From Mycolicibacterium sp. 018/SC-01/001 (GTDB lineage: Bacteria; Actinomycetota; Actinomycetes; Mycobacteriales; Mycobacteriaceae), in assembly GCF_007096635.1 (NCBI RefSeq), contig NZ_VKAA01000014.1, forward strand, positions 1 through 64,000: a stretch of 64,000 bases of DNA, in the 5' to 3' direction. This document shows, in pieces, positions 1 through 9,392 of this stretch (position 1 is the stretch's first letter; every line of letters starts with the position of its first letter). The notes under the pieces were generated by a model, which saw nothing but the letters and a program-made list of their open reading frames with translations, was not told the origin of the DNA and searched no databases. The position numbers were made by a program, and so were the translations under genes.

Positions 1-63
1 AACGAGATTGCCCTTGTCCTCGGGGGCCGGGGGAGGGGGTAAAGGGAAGGGGTGTGGGGAAGT

Positions 64-79
64 CCCCCCCCCCCCCCCC
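64..79. repeat. 16-base poly-C homopolymer run
   Basis: Sixteen C residues in a row, just after a G-rich, purine-heavy stretch. Runs this long are rare in mycobacterial DNA and difficult to sequence. It may be a real slippage-prone tract or a consensus error near a contig edge. Confidence 0.7.
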
Positions 80-93
80 GTCAGACCGGCCGA

Positions 94-113
94 TCGGCGG
101 ACACGTCCGCCGA
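94..113. repeat. 9-bp inverted repeat with 2-base centre
   Basis: The arms TCGGCGGAC and GTCCGCCGA are perfectly complementary around a central AC. The site lies about 170 bases past the stop of the endonuclease gene. It could be a weak terminator or a protein-binding palindrome; a 2-base loop is tight for an RNA hairpin. No function can be assigned from sequence alone. Confidence 0.4.
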
Positions 114-282
114 CGAAAGCGCGGCATCGTTATCTGCTTTGCCACAACAGGTTACGACGATGCCAGGGAGCTCATGGTGACATCAGCGAACAATGGCAGC
201 GGGAGGACGTGGACTGCGATAGTGAATTCCTACGCACAGGCTTTCGGCTTCATCCCCACCCGGCGGACAGCGGTGACGCCAC

Positions 283-1128
283 CTATCCCGCGCCGAGTCC
301 GAGCCGCGTCGCGGCGTCGCGCAGGTCGGCGCGGAACTGATCGAGGCTGGCCAGCGTGTACATCCCGTCGATGTGATCGTCGGCCCACAGACTGTGGATC
401 TTCTTCAGATCGGCTTTGCGCCGGTGCCAACCGATACCGTCGATGACCGCGAACACGTACTGGCGCGGCAACCGCACCTCCGCCATCTCCTCGATCTCAC
501 GCACCGCATCGGTGAGCTTGCTGCCGGTGGAATCAAACCCCTTGGCCGCCACGACAATCGAGGCGTTCTCGGCGTCAGGGACGATCAAGTCGGCCGGTGC
601 CGTGCGACCTTGACGGCCCGTGAACCGCGACCGCTGAGTGTGCGGCAGACCGAGATCAGCTGCGATCGCCGAGATCTCGTCTTCGATCTTGCGTCCCGAC
701 GCCTGTCCCCCTGACGCGGTCGCCCGCGGCCCGGCCCGCGCGATCAACACATCCGCCAATGTGTAGGTGCGGTTGCGCTGCACGCGCAGCAAGCGCAGCA
801 GGTCGAACTGCTCGTCCAGCATCGCGATGAGCTCCACCGGTCGCTTGCGCGCCAGCGTGGCGAACCCTGCCGTGCCGAACTCCGTGGTGACCGCCGCTTT
901 GAGCTTCTCCTGGCCGAGCCCGACCGTCAGACCCAGCACGTGCACCGACTGCGGATTGTGCCGCGCCCACCAGGCCAGCGACGCGGCGTCGATCTCGGGC
1001 AGCGCTTCCAGGCCGGCCACGGCCTCACCGATCGCCTCGGCTTCCGGCGTCGACGCCGTCGGATCCACGATCGCAGTCAGCCGCCCGAGCGACGCCACAT
1101 AGTCGTCGAAGGGAACAGCACCGCTCAT
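283..1128 (-). CDS. DpnII-family type II restriction endonuclease (putative)
   Basis: Predicted 281-residue cytosolic endonuclease, the cleaving half of a type II restriction-modification pair. The C-terminal half matches what I remember of DpnII: an acidic PAD at 178-180, VVAAK at 192-196, GSKL at 202-205 and IDGIGW at 229-234, in DpnII order. In the PD-(D/E)xK reading, Asp180 and Lys196 are present but the middle acidic position is Ala194, so the active site is non-canonical or degraded. ATG at 1128 is preferred because it overlaps the methyltransferase stop as TGATG; a TTG codon one position upstream is also open. Last gene of a three-gene operon. The DNA site recognised cannot be read from sequence. 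Confidence 0.8.
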   Translation of the reverse strand: MSGAVPFDDYVASLGRLTAIVDPTASTPEAEAIGEAVAGLEALPEIDAASLAWWARHNPQSVHVLGLTVGLGQEKLKAAVTTEFGTAGFATLARKRPVELIAMLDEQFDLLRLLRVQRNRTYTLADVLIARAGPRATASGGQASGRKIEDEISAIAADLGLPHTQRSRFTGRQGRTAPADLIVPDAENASIVVAAKGFDSTGSKLTDAVREIEEMAEVRLPRQYVFAVIDGIGWHRRKADLKKIHSLWADDHIDGMYTLASLDQFRADLRDAATRLGLGAG

Positions 1129-2231
1129 CAATCCCGCCCGATGAACAGGTACTCACTCACGTCGCGCCGGGCGGCCGCGACATGCGTGCCGAAGCTGTAC
1201 TTGTGGTCGATCGCGATCACCTCGACCGACGGTTTGACCTTGCCCAACAGGTCGCGGATGCGGGCCGCCTCCGGAATCGCATTCGACGAGTAGGACAGCA
1301 CGATCGCGCCCGCGTCGGCGAAATGCTCGAACGACCGGAGCAGCGCGTCCTCGATGGTGCGCTTGTAGGCGAACGGCGTGAACCGCTTCTCCAGCTTCTT
1401 GGTCTTGGTGTTCGCCATGATCGTGACGTCACGCCAATAGACCGACAGGCCTTCGAGGAAGTGATAGCGCTTGATGTAGTCGTTGTCGTCGCTCGGGGGC
1501 GCATAGGGCGGGTCGAGATACACGAGATCGGCCGTGGTGTCCGGGATCTCGAACACATCACCGCGGCGCGCCCGGCTCCGTCTGCCGTTGCTGAACACCG
1601 TCGCGTTGTAATCGAGGGCACGTTCGCGGAAATGTTCGCGCAGCGACAGTTTCAGGTCACGGCGGCCGTCGGCGTACTTGGTGCCGTCGGTGAACGTGAA
1701 CACCCCGCGCGGCTGCTTGCGTGCAGCGGACAGGACAAGCGCGGAGATCGCCAGATTGCGCCGATGGCCGGTCAGCCTGTCGATGTGCGACCACGCCGAA
1801 TCCAGGAACTGCCGATCCTCGGCCGTGAAGTACAGGCCGTCGAAGGTGGACTGGATGAAGTCGCGGTCGTCAGCCGGCGGGCCGCAGATCGTGTCGATCA
1901 GATCCTGGTCGAGCCGCACTGACGAGTTCTGCACGGTGGCCGCCGCGATGACGGCCGGGAAGTTGAGGAAGTCATTCGACGTGACGGCGAAGCCCTGCAC
2001 TTTGAGCAGGTAGGACACCACCCCGGACCCCGAAAAGGCGTCGACGGCCGTCTCCCCGCCGATCTCGGCGAAGACACGTTCCAGGTGCGGCAGCAGCCGG
2101 TACTTGGAGCCCATGTAGCGCAGCCGGGGGAAGCGCTGCGCCCTGGCGACGACGTCCGAGGACGACAGGTCGGATGCGCGCGCCACGGACACAGATTGGC
2201 ACACATCAGCCCGCTTCTCCGGCACGCTCAC
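1128..2231 (-). CDS. D12-class DNA adenine N6-methyltransferase
   Basis: Predicted 367-residue S-adenosylmethionine-dependent adenine methyltransferase, the protective partner of the downstream endonuclease. Motif X (YMGSK, 39-43), the cofactor motif FSGSG (66-70) and the catalytic DPPY (240-243) appear in the alpha (D12) class order. After DPPY comes a YHFLEGL segment like that of FokI/NlaIII-type enzymes, so GATC specificity should not be assumed despite the DpnII-like partner. It starts at GTG 2231, sharing GTGA with the stop of the GIY-YIG gene, and its TGA touches the endonuclease ATG. This suggests tight translational coupling of all three genes. Related to modification enzymes with fair certainty; whether it works alone is unknown. 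Confidence 0.9.
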   Translation of the reverse strand: MSVPEKRADVCQSVSVARASDLSSSDVVARAQRFPRLRYMGSKYRLLPHLERVFAEIGGETAVDAFSGSGVVSYLLKVQGFAVTSNDFLNFPAVIAAATVQNSSVRLDQDLIDTICGPPADDRDFIQSTFDGLYFTAEDRQFLDSAWSHIDRLTGHRRNLAISALVLSAARKQPRGVFTFTDGTKYADGRRDLKLSLREHFRERALDYNATVFSNGRRSRARRGDVFEIPDTTADLVYLDPPYAPPSDDNDYIKRYHFLEGLSVYWRDVTIMANTKTKKLEKRFTPFAYKRTIEDALLRSFEHFADAGAIVLSYSSNAIPEAARIRDLLGKVKPSVEVIAIDHKYSFGTHVAAARRDVSEYLFIGRD

Positions 2232-2710
2232 CGGCGCATGTTCGCGAAGGGATACCGGCCGTGACGAGCGGCGAACGCCGAGATCAGTTCACGCTCGGTT
2301 GTGGCGGCGTCCCCGTCTGGTGTCACCCGCCAGCCGACGAGAAGCTCATCGTGATCGGCGAGCTGCCAGATGCGCTTCCCGCCCGAATGCCCGACCGGCT
2401 CGCCCGCGCCGAATCGGCGGTATTCGTCGAGCCGCTTACGCAGACCACGCCTGCCTCTGGCACCGGCGTTGGCTTTGCCGACGTACACAATGCGGGTGCC
2501 GGGCACCCACATGGCCACAAGTTCCGCCAGCGGCACCGTGGGGTCCTTGCCCTTGAAATGACCGGCGGGCGAGGACGCCAGGAACACCGGCGGATCGTCG
2601 GTGGGCCGCACCACGACGTACACCCCGGGTTCGGTCGGCACCGCGGCGTCAGGCAACTCCGCGAACGGCACCCATCCCATGAAGGCGCTGAGGTCGATCG
2701 GTTCGTTCAT
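2228..2710 (-). CDS. GIY-YIG domain nuclease, first gene of the restriction operon
   Basis: Predicted 160-residue protein with a GIY-YIG fold. GVYVV (29-33) stands for GIY and IVYVGKA (74-80) for YIG. A basic patch LRKRL (90-94), an acidic TEREL (138-142) and the late asparagine in PFAN (154-157) fit the other conserved positions of the family. GIY-YIG enzymes cut DNA or repair intermediates using one metal ion. I start it at ATG 2710; an upstream in-frame TTG at 2746 would add 12 residues. The coupling to a methyltransferase and a DpnII-like endonuclease suggests a second nuclease, nicking or control function in the same defence unit. That role is inferred. Confidence 0.8.
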   Translation of the reverse strand: MNEPIDLSAFMGWVPFAELPDAAVPTEPGVYVVVRPTDDPPVFLASSPAGHFKGKDPTVPLAELVAMWVPGTRIVYVGKANAGARGRRGLRKRLDEYRRFGAGEPVGHSGGKRIWQLADHDELLVGWRVTPDGDAATTERELISAFAARHGRYPFANMRR

Positions 2711-2723
2711 CACAGTGCTGGTC

Positions 2724-2729
2724 ACCGTA
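2724..2729 (-). promoter_or_regulatory. Possible -10 box for the restriction operon
   Basis: TACGGT on the minus strand fits the mycobacterial TANNNT -10 pattern. It lies 13 bases before the preferred ATG of the GIY-YIG gene, giving a leader of only a few bases. No -35 was sought because mycobacterial promoters often lack a clear one. Confidence 0.3.
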
Positions 2730-2835
2730 GCGGCCAGCACCGACAACCCGGCGCCTCGCTGAGTGCACGCTCTATGACGTGAAACGCGGGTGAGCCCGTC
2801 AGGAACCGTGCGTTCGGTGGCGCCGCGGCGGAGAG

Positions 2836-3369
2836 TTAGGTCCCCAGCTCGCGGTCCAGCGCCGCCACCTGGTCCTTGCCGTACTGCGTCGCCAGGTCGG
2901 CCGGCACCGGATCGTTGACCGGACCGTCGAACTGCACGTCCACCGCGGCGTTACCCCGGGTGAACATCAGCACGCCGACGGACTGCGACCCGTTCGGCGA
3001 TGTTCCGGTGACCCAGGTCGCGGCGGTCCCGACGTCGGCAGATGCGGTCGTGGGATTGACGACGACGCCACCGAGGCCGTCACTCCAGGCGTTCATCGCA
3101 TCGGTGGCCGCCTGCGGCGACGACAGCACCAGGATCTTGGTCGTGATGGCGCGGCTGCCGTCGCGGTGGGTGAACTCCTGCTCGACACCCTGCTGTCCGC
3201 CGGGGTTCATGACCGGTGCCACGGCGACGTACGCCGTCGAATCGGTCGAGGAGTTCGGATTCACCGGAAGCGTGTCGTAATTCGGTGCGGCCGCGGCGGT
3301 TCCGAGACCGAGGGTGAGGACTGCCGACGCGGCGGCCAGTCCCCCGAGGGATATCACGGGAAGTTTCAT
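2836..3369 (-). CDS. Secreted protein of unknown function
   Basis: A 177-residue exported protein. The first 26 or so residues form a signal peptide with a hydrophobic core and a likely cleavage after an AAAA stretch, before PNYDT. The mature part has no motif I recognise and no lipobox cysteine. It reads like the small, beta-rich secreted proteins common in mycobacteria. ATG 3369 is chosen because GGAG lies 7-10 bases upstream and the signal peptide begins there; a longer open frame continues upstream without a signal. It follows another small secreted protein on the same strand 32 bases away, so the two are probably co-transcribed. Confidence 0.8.
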   Translation of the reverse strand: MKLPVISLGGLAAASAVLTLGLGTAAAAPNYDTLPVNPNSSTDSTAYVAVAPVMNPGGQQGVEQEFTHRDGSRAITTKILVLSSPQAATDAMNAWSDGLGGVVVNPTTASADVGTAATWVTGTSPNGSQSVGVLMFTRGNAAVDVQFDGPVNDPVPADLATQYGKDQVAALDRELGT

Positions 3370-3401
3370 CTGTGTCTCCGCAGTGTTCGAGGGTCGTCGG
3401 G

Positions 3402-3641
3402 TCAGCAGGGGTAGCACGCGAAGCCGCGCCAGCCGTCGCGCCAGGTCCACCCGGGACCACATCCCATCCAGCCGGTCGAGCCGTAGCAGTCCAGAAGCTG
3501 CACCGTCGGACGCTCCGGCGTGGGCGCGGGTGCCGGCGCGGGAGCGGGGTTGGCGAGTTGTGCCGCGGTGGCCATCGGCGTCCCCAGCAGCGAACCCATG
3601 ACCAAGGCCGATGCCCCCACTGTCATCGCGAATCTGCGCAT
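3402..3641 (-). CDS. Small secreted Pro-rich, Cys/Trp-rich protein
   Basis: A 79-residue precursor with a signal peptide ending near ATAAQ. A short Pro-Ala linker follows, then a C-terminal tail rich in Gly, Trp and Cys (three cysteines in the last 30 residues). The cysteines suggest a disulfide-held mini-domain outside the membrane. A good ribosome-binding site (AAGGGG) precedes ATG 3641. No family recognised. It is the upstream partner of the secreted protein at 2836-3369. Confidence 0.75.
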   Translation of the reverse strand: MRRFAMTVGASALVMGSLLGTPMATAAQLANPAPAPAPAPTPERPTVQLLDCYGSTGWMGCGPGWTWRDGWRGFACYPC

Positions 3642-3805
3642 GTCTTATCCCCTTGTCAGACGTGGTGCGAACACCTGCAGAGATTACGCGCCCATTTGAC
3701 GTCGCAAGCAATAAACCGACGCAGAAATGACATCGCCGGACTGCAGGTGGTGACGCTCAACCAAGTGGTTAGTCTGCAGGGAGTCCATCGATGGAGGAGG
3801 CAGCC

Positions 3806-4966
<1,161 letters not shown>

Positions 4967-4981
4967 AGACAAGGCGAACTC

Positions 4982-6088
4982 ATGGATTTTCAGTTCAGCG
5001 AAGAACAGACCCTCCTGCGGGACACCACCCGCGAGATGTTCACCCGCGCCTATGACATCGAGAGCCGGCTCAAGGTGCTCGACACCGACGAAGGGTGGAG
5101 CCGCGACGTGTGGCGCCAGCTCGCCGAAACCGGCGTGCTGGGGCTGGGATTCGACGAAGACGCCGGTGGCCAGATCGAGATCCACGCGGTGCTCGTCGAA
5201 GCCGGCCGGCGGCTGGCTCCCGAGCCGGTGCTGCATGCGGCGCTGGGCCCGGGTGCGGTGATCGCCGAGGTGGGGACCACCGAGCAGCAGGCGCTTCTCG
5301 ACGAGGTCGCAGCCGGGGATCGGCTGCTCGCCTTCGCCCACACCGAGCCGGGGATGCGTCGGCCCACCGCGACGGTGTCCACCAGCGCCACGCGCGCCGG
5401 TGACGGATGGACGTTGCGCGGCACCAAGAATCCGGTTCTCGCCGGTGACAGCGCCGACACCCTGGTGGTGACGGCGACGCTGCCGGACGGCGGCACCGGG
5501 CTGTTCCTGGTCGACGCGGCGGCGACGTCGCGTACGCCCTATCGGACCTTCGACGGCCAGCGCGGAGCCGAGATCGACCTCGACGGTGTCGCCGCCGAAC
5601 CGCTCGGCGACGCGGTCGACGCGTCGGCGGCCGTCGAGCGTGCGCTCGTGCGGTTCACGTCCGGGCTGTGCTCCGAGGCGCTGGGCGCCATGGAGGAGGC
5701 ACTGCGGTTGACCACCGAATACCTCACCCAGCGTAAGCAATTCGGTGTGACGCTGAGCAAGTTCCAGACGCTGACCCAGCGTGCCGCCGACATGTACGTC
5801 TCGCTCGAGCTGGCGCGCAGCATGGCGCTGTATGCCGCCATGTCGATCGCCGACGGTGACGTGACGCCGACCATCGCCGCGCGCGCCAAGGTGCAGATCG
5901 GTCGGTCGGGCCGGCACATCGCCCAGGAGGCGATCCAGCTGCACGGCGGCATCGGCGTCACCGCCGAGTATCCGGTGGGGCACTATGCCGCTCGGTTGAC
6001 CGCCATCGAGCAGACGCTCGGGTCCGCACAGGACCATCTGCACACCCTGGTGGGTCAGCTCGGCGACTACGAGGTCGTCACCGTCTAA
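4982..6088 (+). CDS. Acyl-CoA dehydrogenase, partner FadE subunit
   Basis: A 368-residue acyl-CoA dehydrogenase-fold protein starting 15 bases after the previous FadE. The C-terminal half has the typical RKQFG and QLHGGIGVTAEYP segments that contact FAD across the subunit interface. The middle domain is less conserved and lacks the usual flavin-stacking Trp/Ser motif of full enzymes, as is common for the second subunit of mycobacterial heteromeric FadE pairs. The two genes probably form one alpha2-beta2 enzyme acting on a bulky or branched acyl-CoA. There is no CoA-ligase or hydratase neighbour here to hint at the substrate. Confidence 0.85.
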   Translation: MDFQFSEEQTLLRDTTREMFTRAYDIESRLKVLDTDEGWSRDVWRQLAETGVLGLGFDEDAGGQIEIHAVLVEAGRRLAPEPVLHAALGPGAVIAEVGTTEQQALLDEVAAGDRLLAFAHTEPGMRRPTATVSTSATRAGDGWTLRGTKNPVLAGDSADTLVVTATLPDGGTGLFLVDAAATSRTPYRTFDGQRGAEIDLDGVAAEPLGDAVDASAAVERALVRFTSGLCSEALGAMEEALRLTTEYLTQRKQFGVTLSKFQTLTQRAADMYVSLELARSMALYAAMSIADGDVTPTIAARAKVQIGRSGRHIAQEAIQLHGGIGVTAEYPVGHYAARLTAIEQTLGSAQDHLHTLVGQLGDYEVVTV

Positions 6089-6126
6089 GTCCTGCCGTGC
6101 GCCGCCATGTTGCGTAACCTGCTGCA

Positions 6127-7806
6127 ATGGTCGGCCACACCAGCCACACCATCGTCAGCGGCGGTGACGCACTGACGGTGCGCATCGCCGAGGAGTTGCG
6201 CAGCGCCGGCGCCGCGGTGACGGTGATCGATCGGCCCGAGCAGCTGACCGCTGCCGCCGTGACAGCAGCGACGGCTGTCGTCTGCGCCGGGCCGGACGAC
6301 GCGGAGAATCTCGAGATGGCGCTGCTGGCGCGCCGTCTGAGTCCCACGGTGCGGGTGGTGGCCCGACTGGCCAACACGGTGCTGCGGGAGGCGATGGCCG
6401 TCGGCAACGGTCCCGGGGCCGTGCTCGACGTCGCCGACCTCGCCGCGCCCTCGGTGGTGGAACGCTGCCTCGCCCGCACCACCCATACGATCGCGGCGGG
6501 TGACCTGCGCTTCGTGGTGTCGGGCAGCGCGATGACCCGCGCCGGCACTCTGCGCGAGATCCACGGTGACCTCGCGCCGGTGGCGGTCGTACACGGCGAG
6601 CGCAGTGCGACACCGGGCGCGGTAATGGCGTGCCCGGGGCGCGACGTGCACGTCGACGAGGGTGACTGGGTGACCGTGATCGGCACCGCAGACGAGCTCG
6701 ACGAGCCGGACACCGCGGGCCGGTCGCGCCCGCGGCGCTCTGCAGCCACCCGAATCACGAACGCGGCGCGTGCTTTTCGAGAGGACGTCAATCCGAACTT
6801 CTATCGTGCGCTGGCGGTCTCGATGAGTCTGCTGGCCTTCTCGACGATTCTGCTGTGGTTCTCCTACGACAGGCCGGGCATGAGCTTCGTCGACGCGCTG
6901 TACTTCTCCACAGAGACCATCGCGACCGTCGGCTACGGCGATTTCAGCTTCAGCGACCAGCCGACCTGGTTGCGCCTGTTCAGCATCGTGCTGATGTTCG
7001 CCGGTATCACCACCACCGCGGTGCTGATGGCCTTCGTCGCCGATCTGCTGCTGTCGCGGCGCCTGGCGTACTCTGCCGGCCGGCGCAAGGTCCGCGAACT
7101 GCAGCGCCACATGATCGTGGTCGGACTCGGGTCGTTCGGGATCCGCGTGGCCACCGATCTGAAGGCCGCCGGCCACGATGTCGCGGTGATCGAACTCAAC
7201 GACGAGAACCGTTACCTCTCGGCCGCTGCCGACCGCGACATCCCGGTGATCTTCGGCGACGCCACGCTGCCCTCCACCCTGGACGCGGCCCGCATCGACG
7301 ACGCCCGAGCCGTCGCGATCCTCACCGACAACGACGTGGTGAACATCGAGACGGCCATCGTCTTGCGGGAGCACCTCAGGGACCGCATCGCGGTGCCGGT
7401 GGTGCTCCGTGTCTTCGATCGCGAACTCGGCTCCGCCGTCGCGCACCGCTTCGGGTTCGACAACGTGCTGTCCACCGTGGAGTTGGCGGCGCCATGGTTC
7501 ATCGGAGCGGCGTTGGGTCTGACGGTGTTCGGGACGTTCTCGGTCGGACAGGCCTCGTTCATGGTCGGCGGCGTGCGCGTCGATCCCGGAAGTGAACTCG
7601 ACGGCATCCGGATGGCGGAACTCTCGACCCAGACTCGGGTGATCGCGATCGTCGGCCGTGACGGCGCCCGCGAACTGCACCCCCGGCGGGGTTCACGCCT
7701 GCATGCCGGGGAGACCGCCTATCTGGTCGGTCCGTACCGGGAACTGCTCGCCACTCTGCGCAAGGGCAGCGGGCGATCCCCCGCTGATTCACCGGCCCTC
7801 ACGTGA
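6127..7806 (+). CDS. Two-TM potassium channel with N- and C-terminal TrkA/RCK domains
   Basis: A 559-residue membrane protein. Residues 1 to about 160 form an NAD-binding-like TrkA-N/RCK domain. A transmembrane helix at roughly 228-250 and a pore loop with the K+ filter TVGYG at 267-271 follow, then a second helix near 283-305. A second TrkA-N domain starts at 329 (MIVVGLGSFG) with a TrkA-C-like tail. It should conduct K+ under control of a nucleotide or ion bound by the RCK domains. A domain on both sides of a single pore is less common than the C-terminal-only MthK layout. It overlaps the convergent LLM gene by 8 bases. Confidence 0.87.
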   Translation: MVGHTSHTIVSGGDALTVRIAEELRSAGAAVTVIDRPEQLTAAAVTAATAVVCAGPDDAENLEMALLARRLSPTVRVVARLANTVLREAMAVGNGPGAVLDVADLAAPSVVERCLARTTHTIAAGDLRFVVSGSAMTRAGTLREIHGDLAPVAVVHGERSATPGAVMACPGRDVHVDEGDWVTVIGTADELDEPDTAGRSRPRRSAATRITNAARAFREDVNPNFYRALAVSMSLLAFSTILLWFSYDRPGMSFVDALYFSTETIATVGYGDFSFSDQPTWLRLFSIVLMFAGITTTAVLMAFVADLLLSRRLAYSAGRRKVRELQRHMIVVGLGSFGIRVATDLKAAGHDVAVIELNDENRYLSAAADRDIPVIFGDATLPSTLDAARIDDARAVAILTDNDVVNIETAIVLREHLRDRIAVPVVLRVFDRELGSAVAHRFGFDNVLSTVELAAPWFIGAALGLTVFGTFSVGQASFMVGGVRVDPGSELDGIRMAELSTQTRVIAIVGRDGARELHPRRGSRLHAGETAYLVGPYRELLATLRKGSGRSPADSPALT

Positions 7807-8692
7807 AGTCGGCGACCACGTCGGCGACCTGGCGCAGCTGATCGAGATCGGTGCTGGTCGGGATCAGGTGGATCTCATCGGTGCCCACGTCGGCGAAGCG
7901 GGACAGGACGTCGCGCAGGTCGTCCTGCGTACCGGACCAGCCCGTCGTCGGAGCCATCGCGTCGACGATCTCGGCAGGTATCCAGTTCATGTAGCGCCGA
8001 AGGTGCTCGTGTACCTGCGCACGTGGTCCGTCCCCGTCACCGATCGCGAACCAGAACGACGTGGCCAGGTGGGGTGCCGGCTTGCCCGCATCGCGCCAGG
8101 CGGTGCGCGCGACGTCGAACAGCTCGTTCTGCGCGGCCGCGTCCAGGTCGAGGCTGATCCCGGCGAGACCCCCGGCCCAGCCGGCGGCGCTGCGCAGCGT
8201 CTTGGGACCCGTTGTGCCGACCAGCAATTCGGGTCCGCCGGCCTGCACGGGTGGTGGCCCCACCGGAAGCGTCGCGCCGGTCACGTTCTCCCCCGCCCAC
8301 ACCCGACGCATGACCGCCACCCGCTCGGCGAGCTGGCGCATCGTCTGGGTCGCAGGGTCGGCTCCGACGGAACGGTAGTCCTCATGTCGCCCGCCGACAC
8401 CGATGCCGACGGTCAATCGGCCGTCGCACAGCATGTCGCCGGTGGCCAGCGCCTTGGCCAGCATGACGGGATCGTGCAGTTGCGGGATCACGACGGTGGT
8501 CACCAGGCGCACCCGGTCCGTCCACGCGGCCAGGGCACCCAACAGGGTCAGGCTCTCCGGGTTGTCGAACGCGATCCGTTCACCCCAGCACAACGACGAG
8601 AACGGCCCGTCGTCGACCTGCCGTGCCCACGCCCGCAGCATCGCGCGGTCCAGGTCGGGTTCCATCACCGGCATCGTCATCCCGATTCGCAC
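7799..8692 (-). CDS. LLM-class (F420- or FMN-dependent) oxidoreductase
   Basis: A 297-residue luciferase-like monooxygenase-fold enzyme. It has the N-terminal beta strand VRIGMTMPV, a central LVTTVVIPQLHDP segment and GIGVGGRHEDY. These are typical of the F420-dependent members plentiful in mycobacteria. GTG 8692 is chosen because homology begins exactly there; upstream residues are low-complexity Arg-rich sequence from another frame. It lies 31 bases after the hydroxylase gene and probably belongs to the GntR-hydroxylase operon. Substrate and cofactor choice (F420 or FMN) cannot be read from the sequence. Confidence 0.8.
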   Translation of the reverse strand: MRIGMTMPVMEPDLDRAMLRAWARQVDDGPFSSLCWGERIAFDNPESLTLLGALAAWTDRVRLVTTVVIPQLHDPVMLAKALATGDMLCDGRLTVGIGVGGRHEDYRSVGADPATQTMRQLAERVAVMRRVWAGENVTGATLPVGPPPVQAGGPELLVGTTGPKTLRSAAGWAGGLAGISLDLDAAAQNELFDVARTAWRDAGKPAPHLATSFWFAIGDGDGPRAQVHEHLRRYMNWIPAEIVDAMAPTTGWSGTQDDLRDVLSRFADVGTDEIHLIPTSTDLDQLRQVADVVADFT

Positions 8693-8723
8693 GCCGCGAT
8701 TCTGGCACGCCGGACGGCCGCCG

Positions 8724-9392
8724 CTACGCGGGTTGGCCGTGCAGGTTCTTCGCGGTCGGCGACGTCGCGACCGTCGCGGGGTCCGGACAGGTGCCCAGCA
8801 CCCGGTCGGCCGTTCCGGCACTGGTGACGGTGAACCAGAAATGTTCGTTCTTGAAGTGATGCTGGCGATGGTTCCGCCAAACTGCGCGGAATGCCGCGGT
8901 TTTCGGCTTGTAGTCGCTGTGCACGAGGTAGTGGCACCACTCGTAGCACACCCCGAGCACGGCGAGGAACGTCAGGAACGTCAACCCGAGCGCGGGGCGC
9001 GGGAACGCCAGCAGGGCGATCCCGACCGCCACGGGCAGTATCCACAGCAGCGCCGGCCACGGGATGAAGATCAGCGCGACCTCGCGCGGATTCACGTGGT
9101 GTTCGCGATGTTTGCGCGCCAGCAGCGAATCCACGCGTAGCCGGCCGATTCGGCGGGGCCGCCAGTGCAGGACACAGACATGGACCACCCATTCGAAGAA
9201 CGGGAACACCGCGAGCATCGCAACGGGCACGACGGCATCGGTCCACTCCCATCCGCCGACCGACAGCCGGACGGACGCCGCGACGGTCAGAGTCGCGGCG
9301 AGCAGCCACGGGGACGGGTGACGCCAGAACTCGCGGGCGGCGTCGACGAGCGTGAACTGTCGCCGGGTGGCACGAACAGGTGTGCTGATCAT
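8724..9392 (-). CDS. Fatty acid hydroxylase / sterol desaturase-family membrane enzyme
   Basis: A 222-residue membrane di-iron protein with the family's histidine clusters. HVCVLH comes after the first hydrophobic pair, HREHH (KHREHH) in the first loop, HYLVH after the next segment, and HRQHH near the C-terminus. Three or four hydrophobic helices separate them. Such enzymes use O2 to hydroxylate or desaturate lipids or carotenoid-like substrates. Its ATG shares ATGA with the stop of the upstream GntR regulator, so the two are translationally coupled and the regulator probably senses its substrate or product. Confidence 0.83.
   Translation of the reverse strand: MISTPVRATRRQFTLVDAAREFWRHPSPWLLAATLTVAASVRLSVGGWEWTDAVVPVAMLAVFPFFEWVVHVCVLHWRPRRIGRLRVDSLLARKHREHHVNPREVALIFIPWPALLWILPVAVGIALLAFPRPALGLTFLTFLAVLGVCYEWCHYLVHSDYKPKTAAFRAVWRNHRQHHFKNEHFWFTVTSAGTADRVLGTCPDPATVATSPTAKNLHGQPA

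Larger units (their letters stand above)
1..282. other. Gene-free stretch downstream of the restriction operon
   Basis: I see no convincing gene here. Short open frames exist on the plus strand but they start in homopolymer-rich sequence and have no recognisable product. The stretch holds a G-rich segment (about 24-58), a 16-base C run and a small inverted repeat, described separately. Bases from about 115 to 250 look less GC-rich than the neighbouring genes. This would be the 3' flank of the minus-strand operon ending at 283. Confidence 0.5.

Noticed and set aside
3759-3770. AACCAAGTGGTT palindrome before the FadE pair as a TetR operator
   Set aside because: Five-base arms are too short to stand out by chance and no TetR gene is adjacent.
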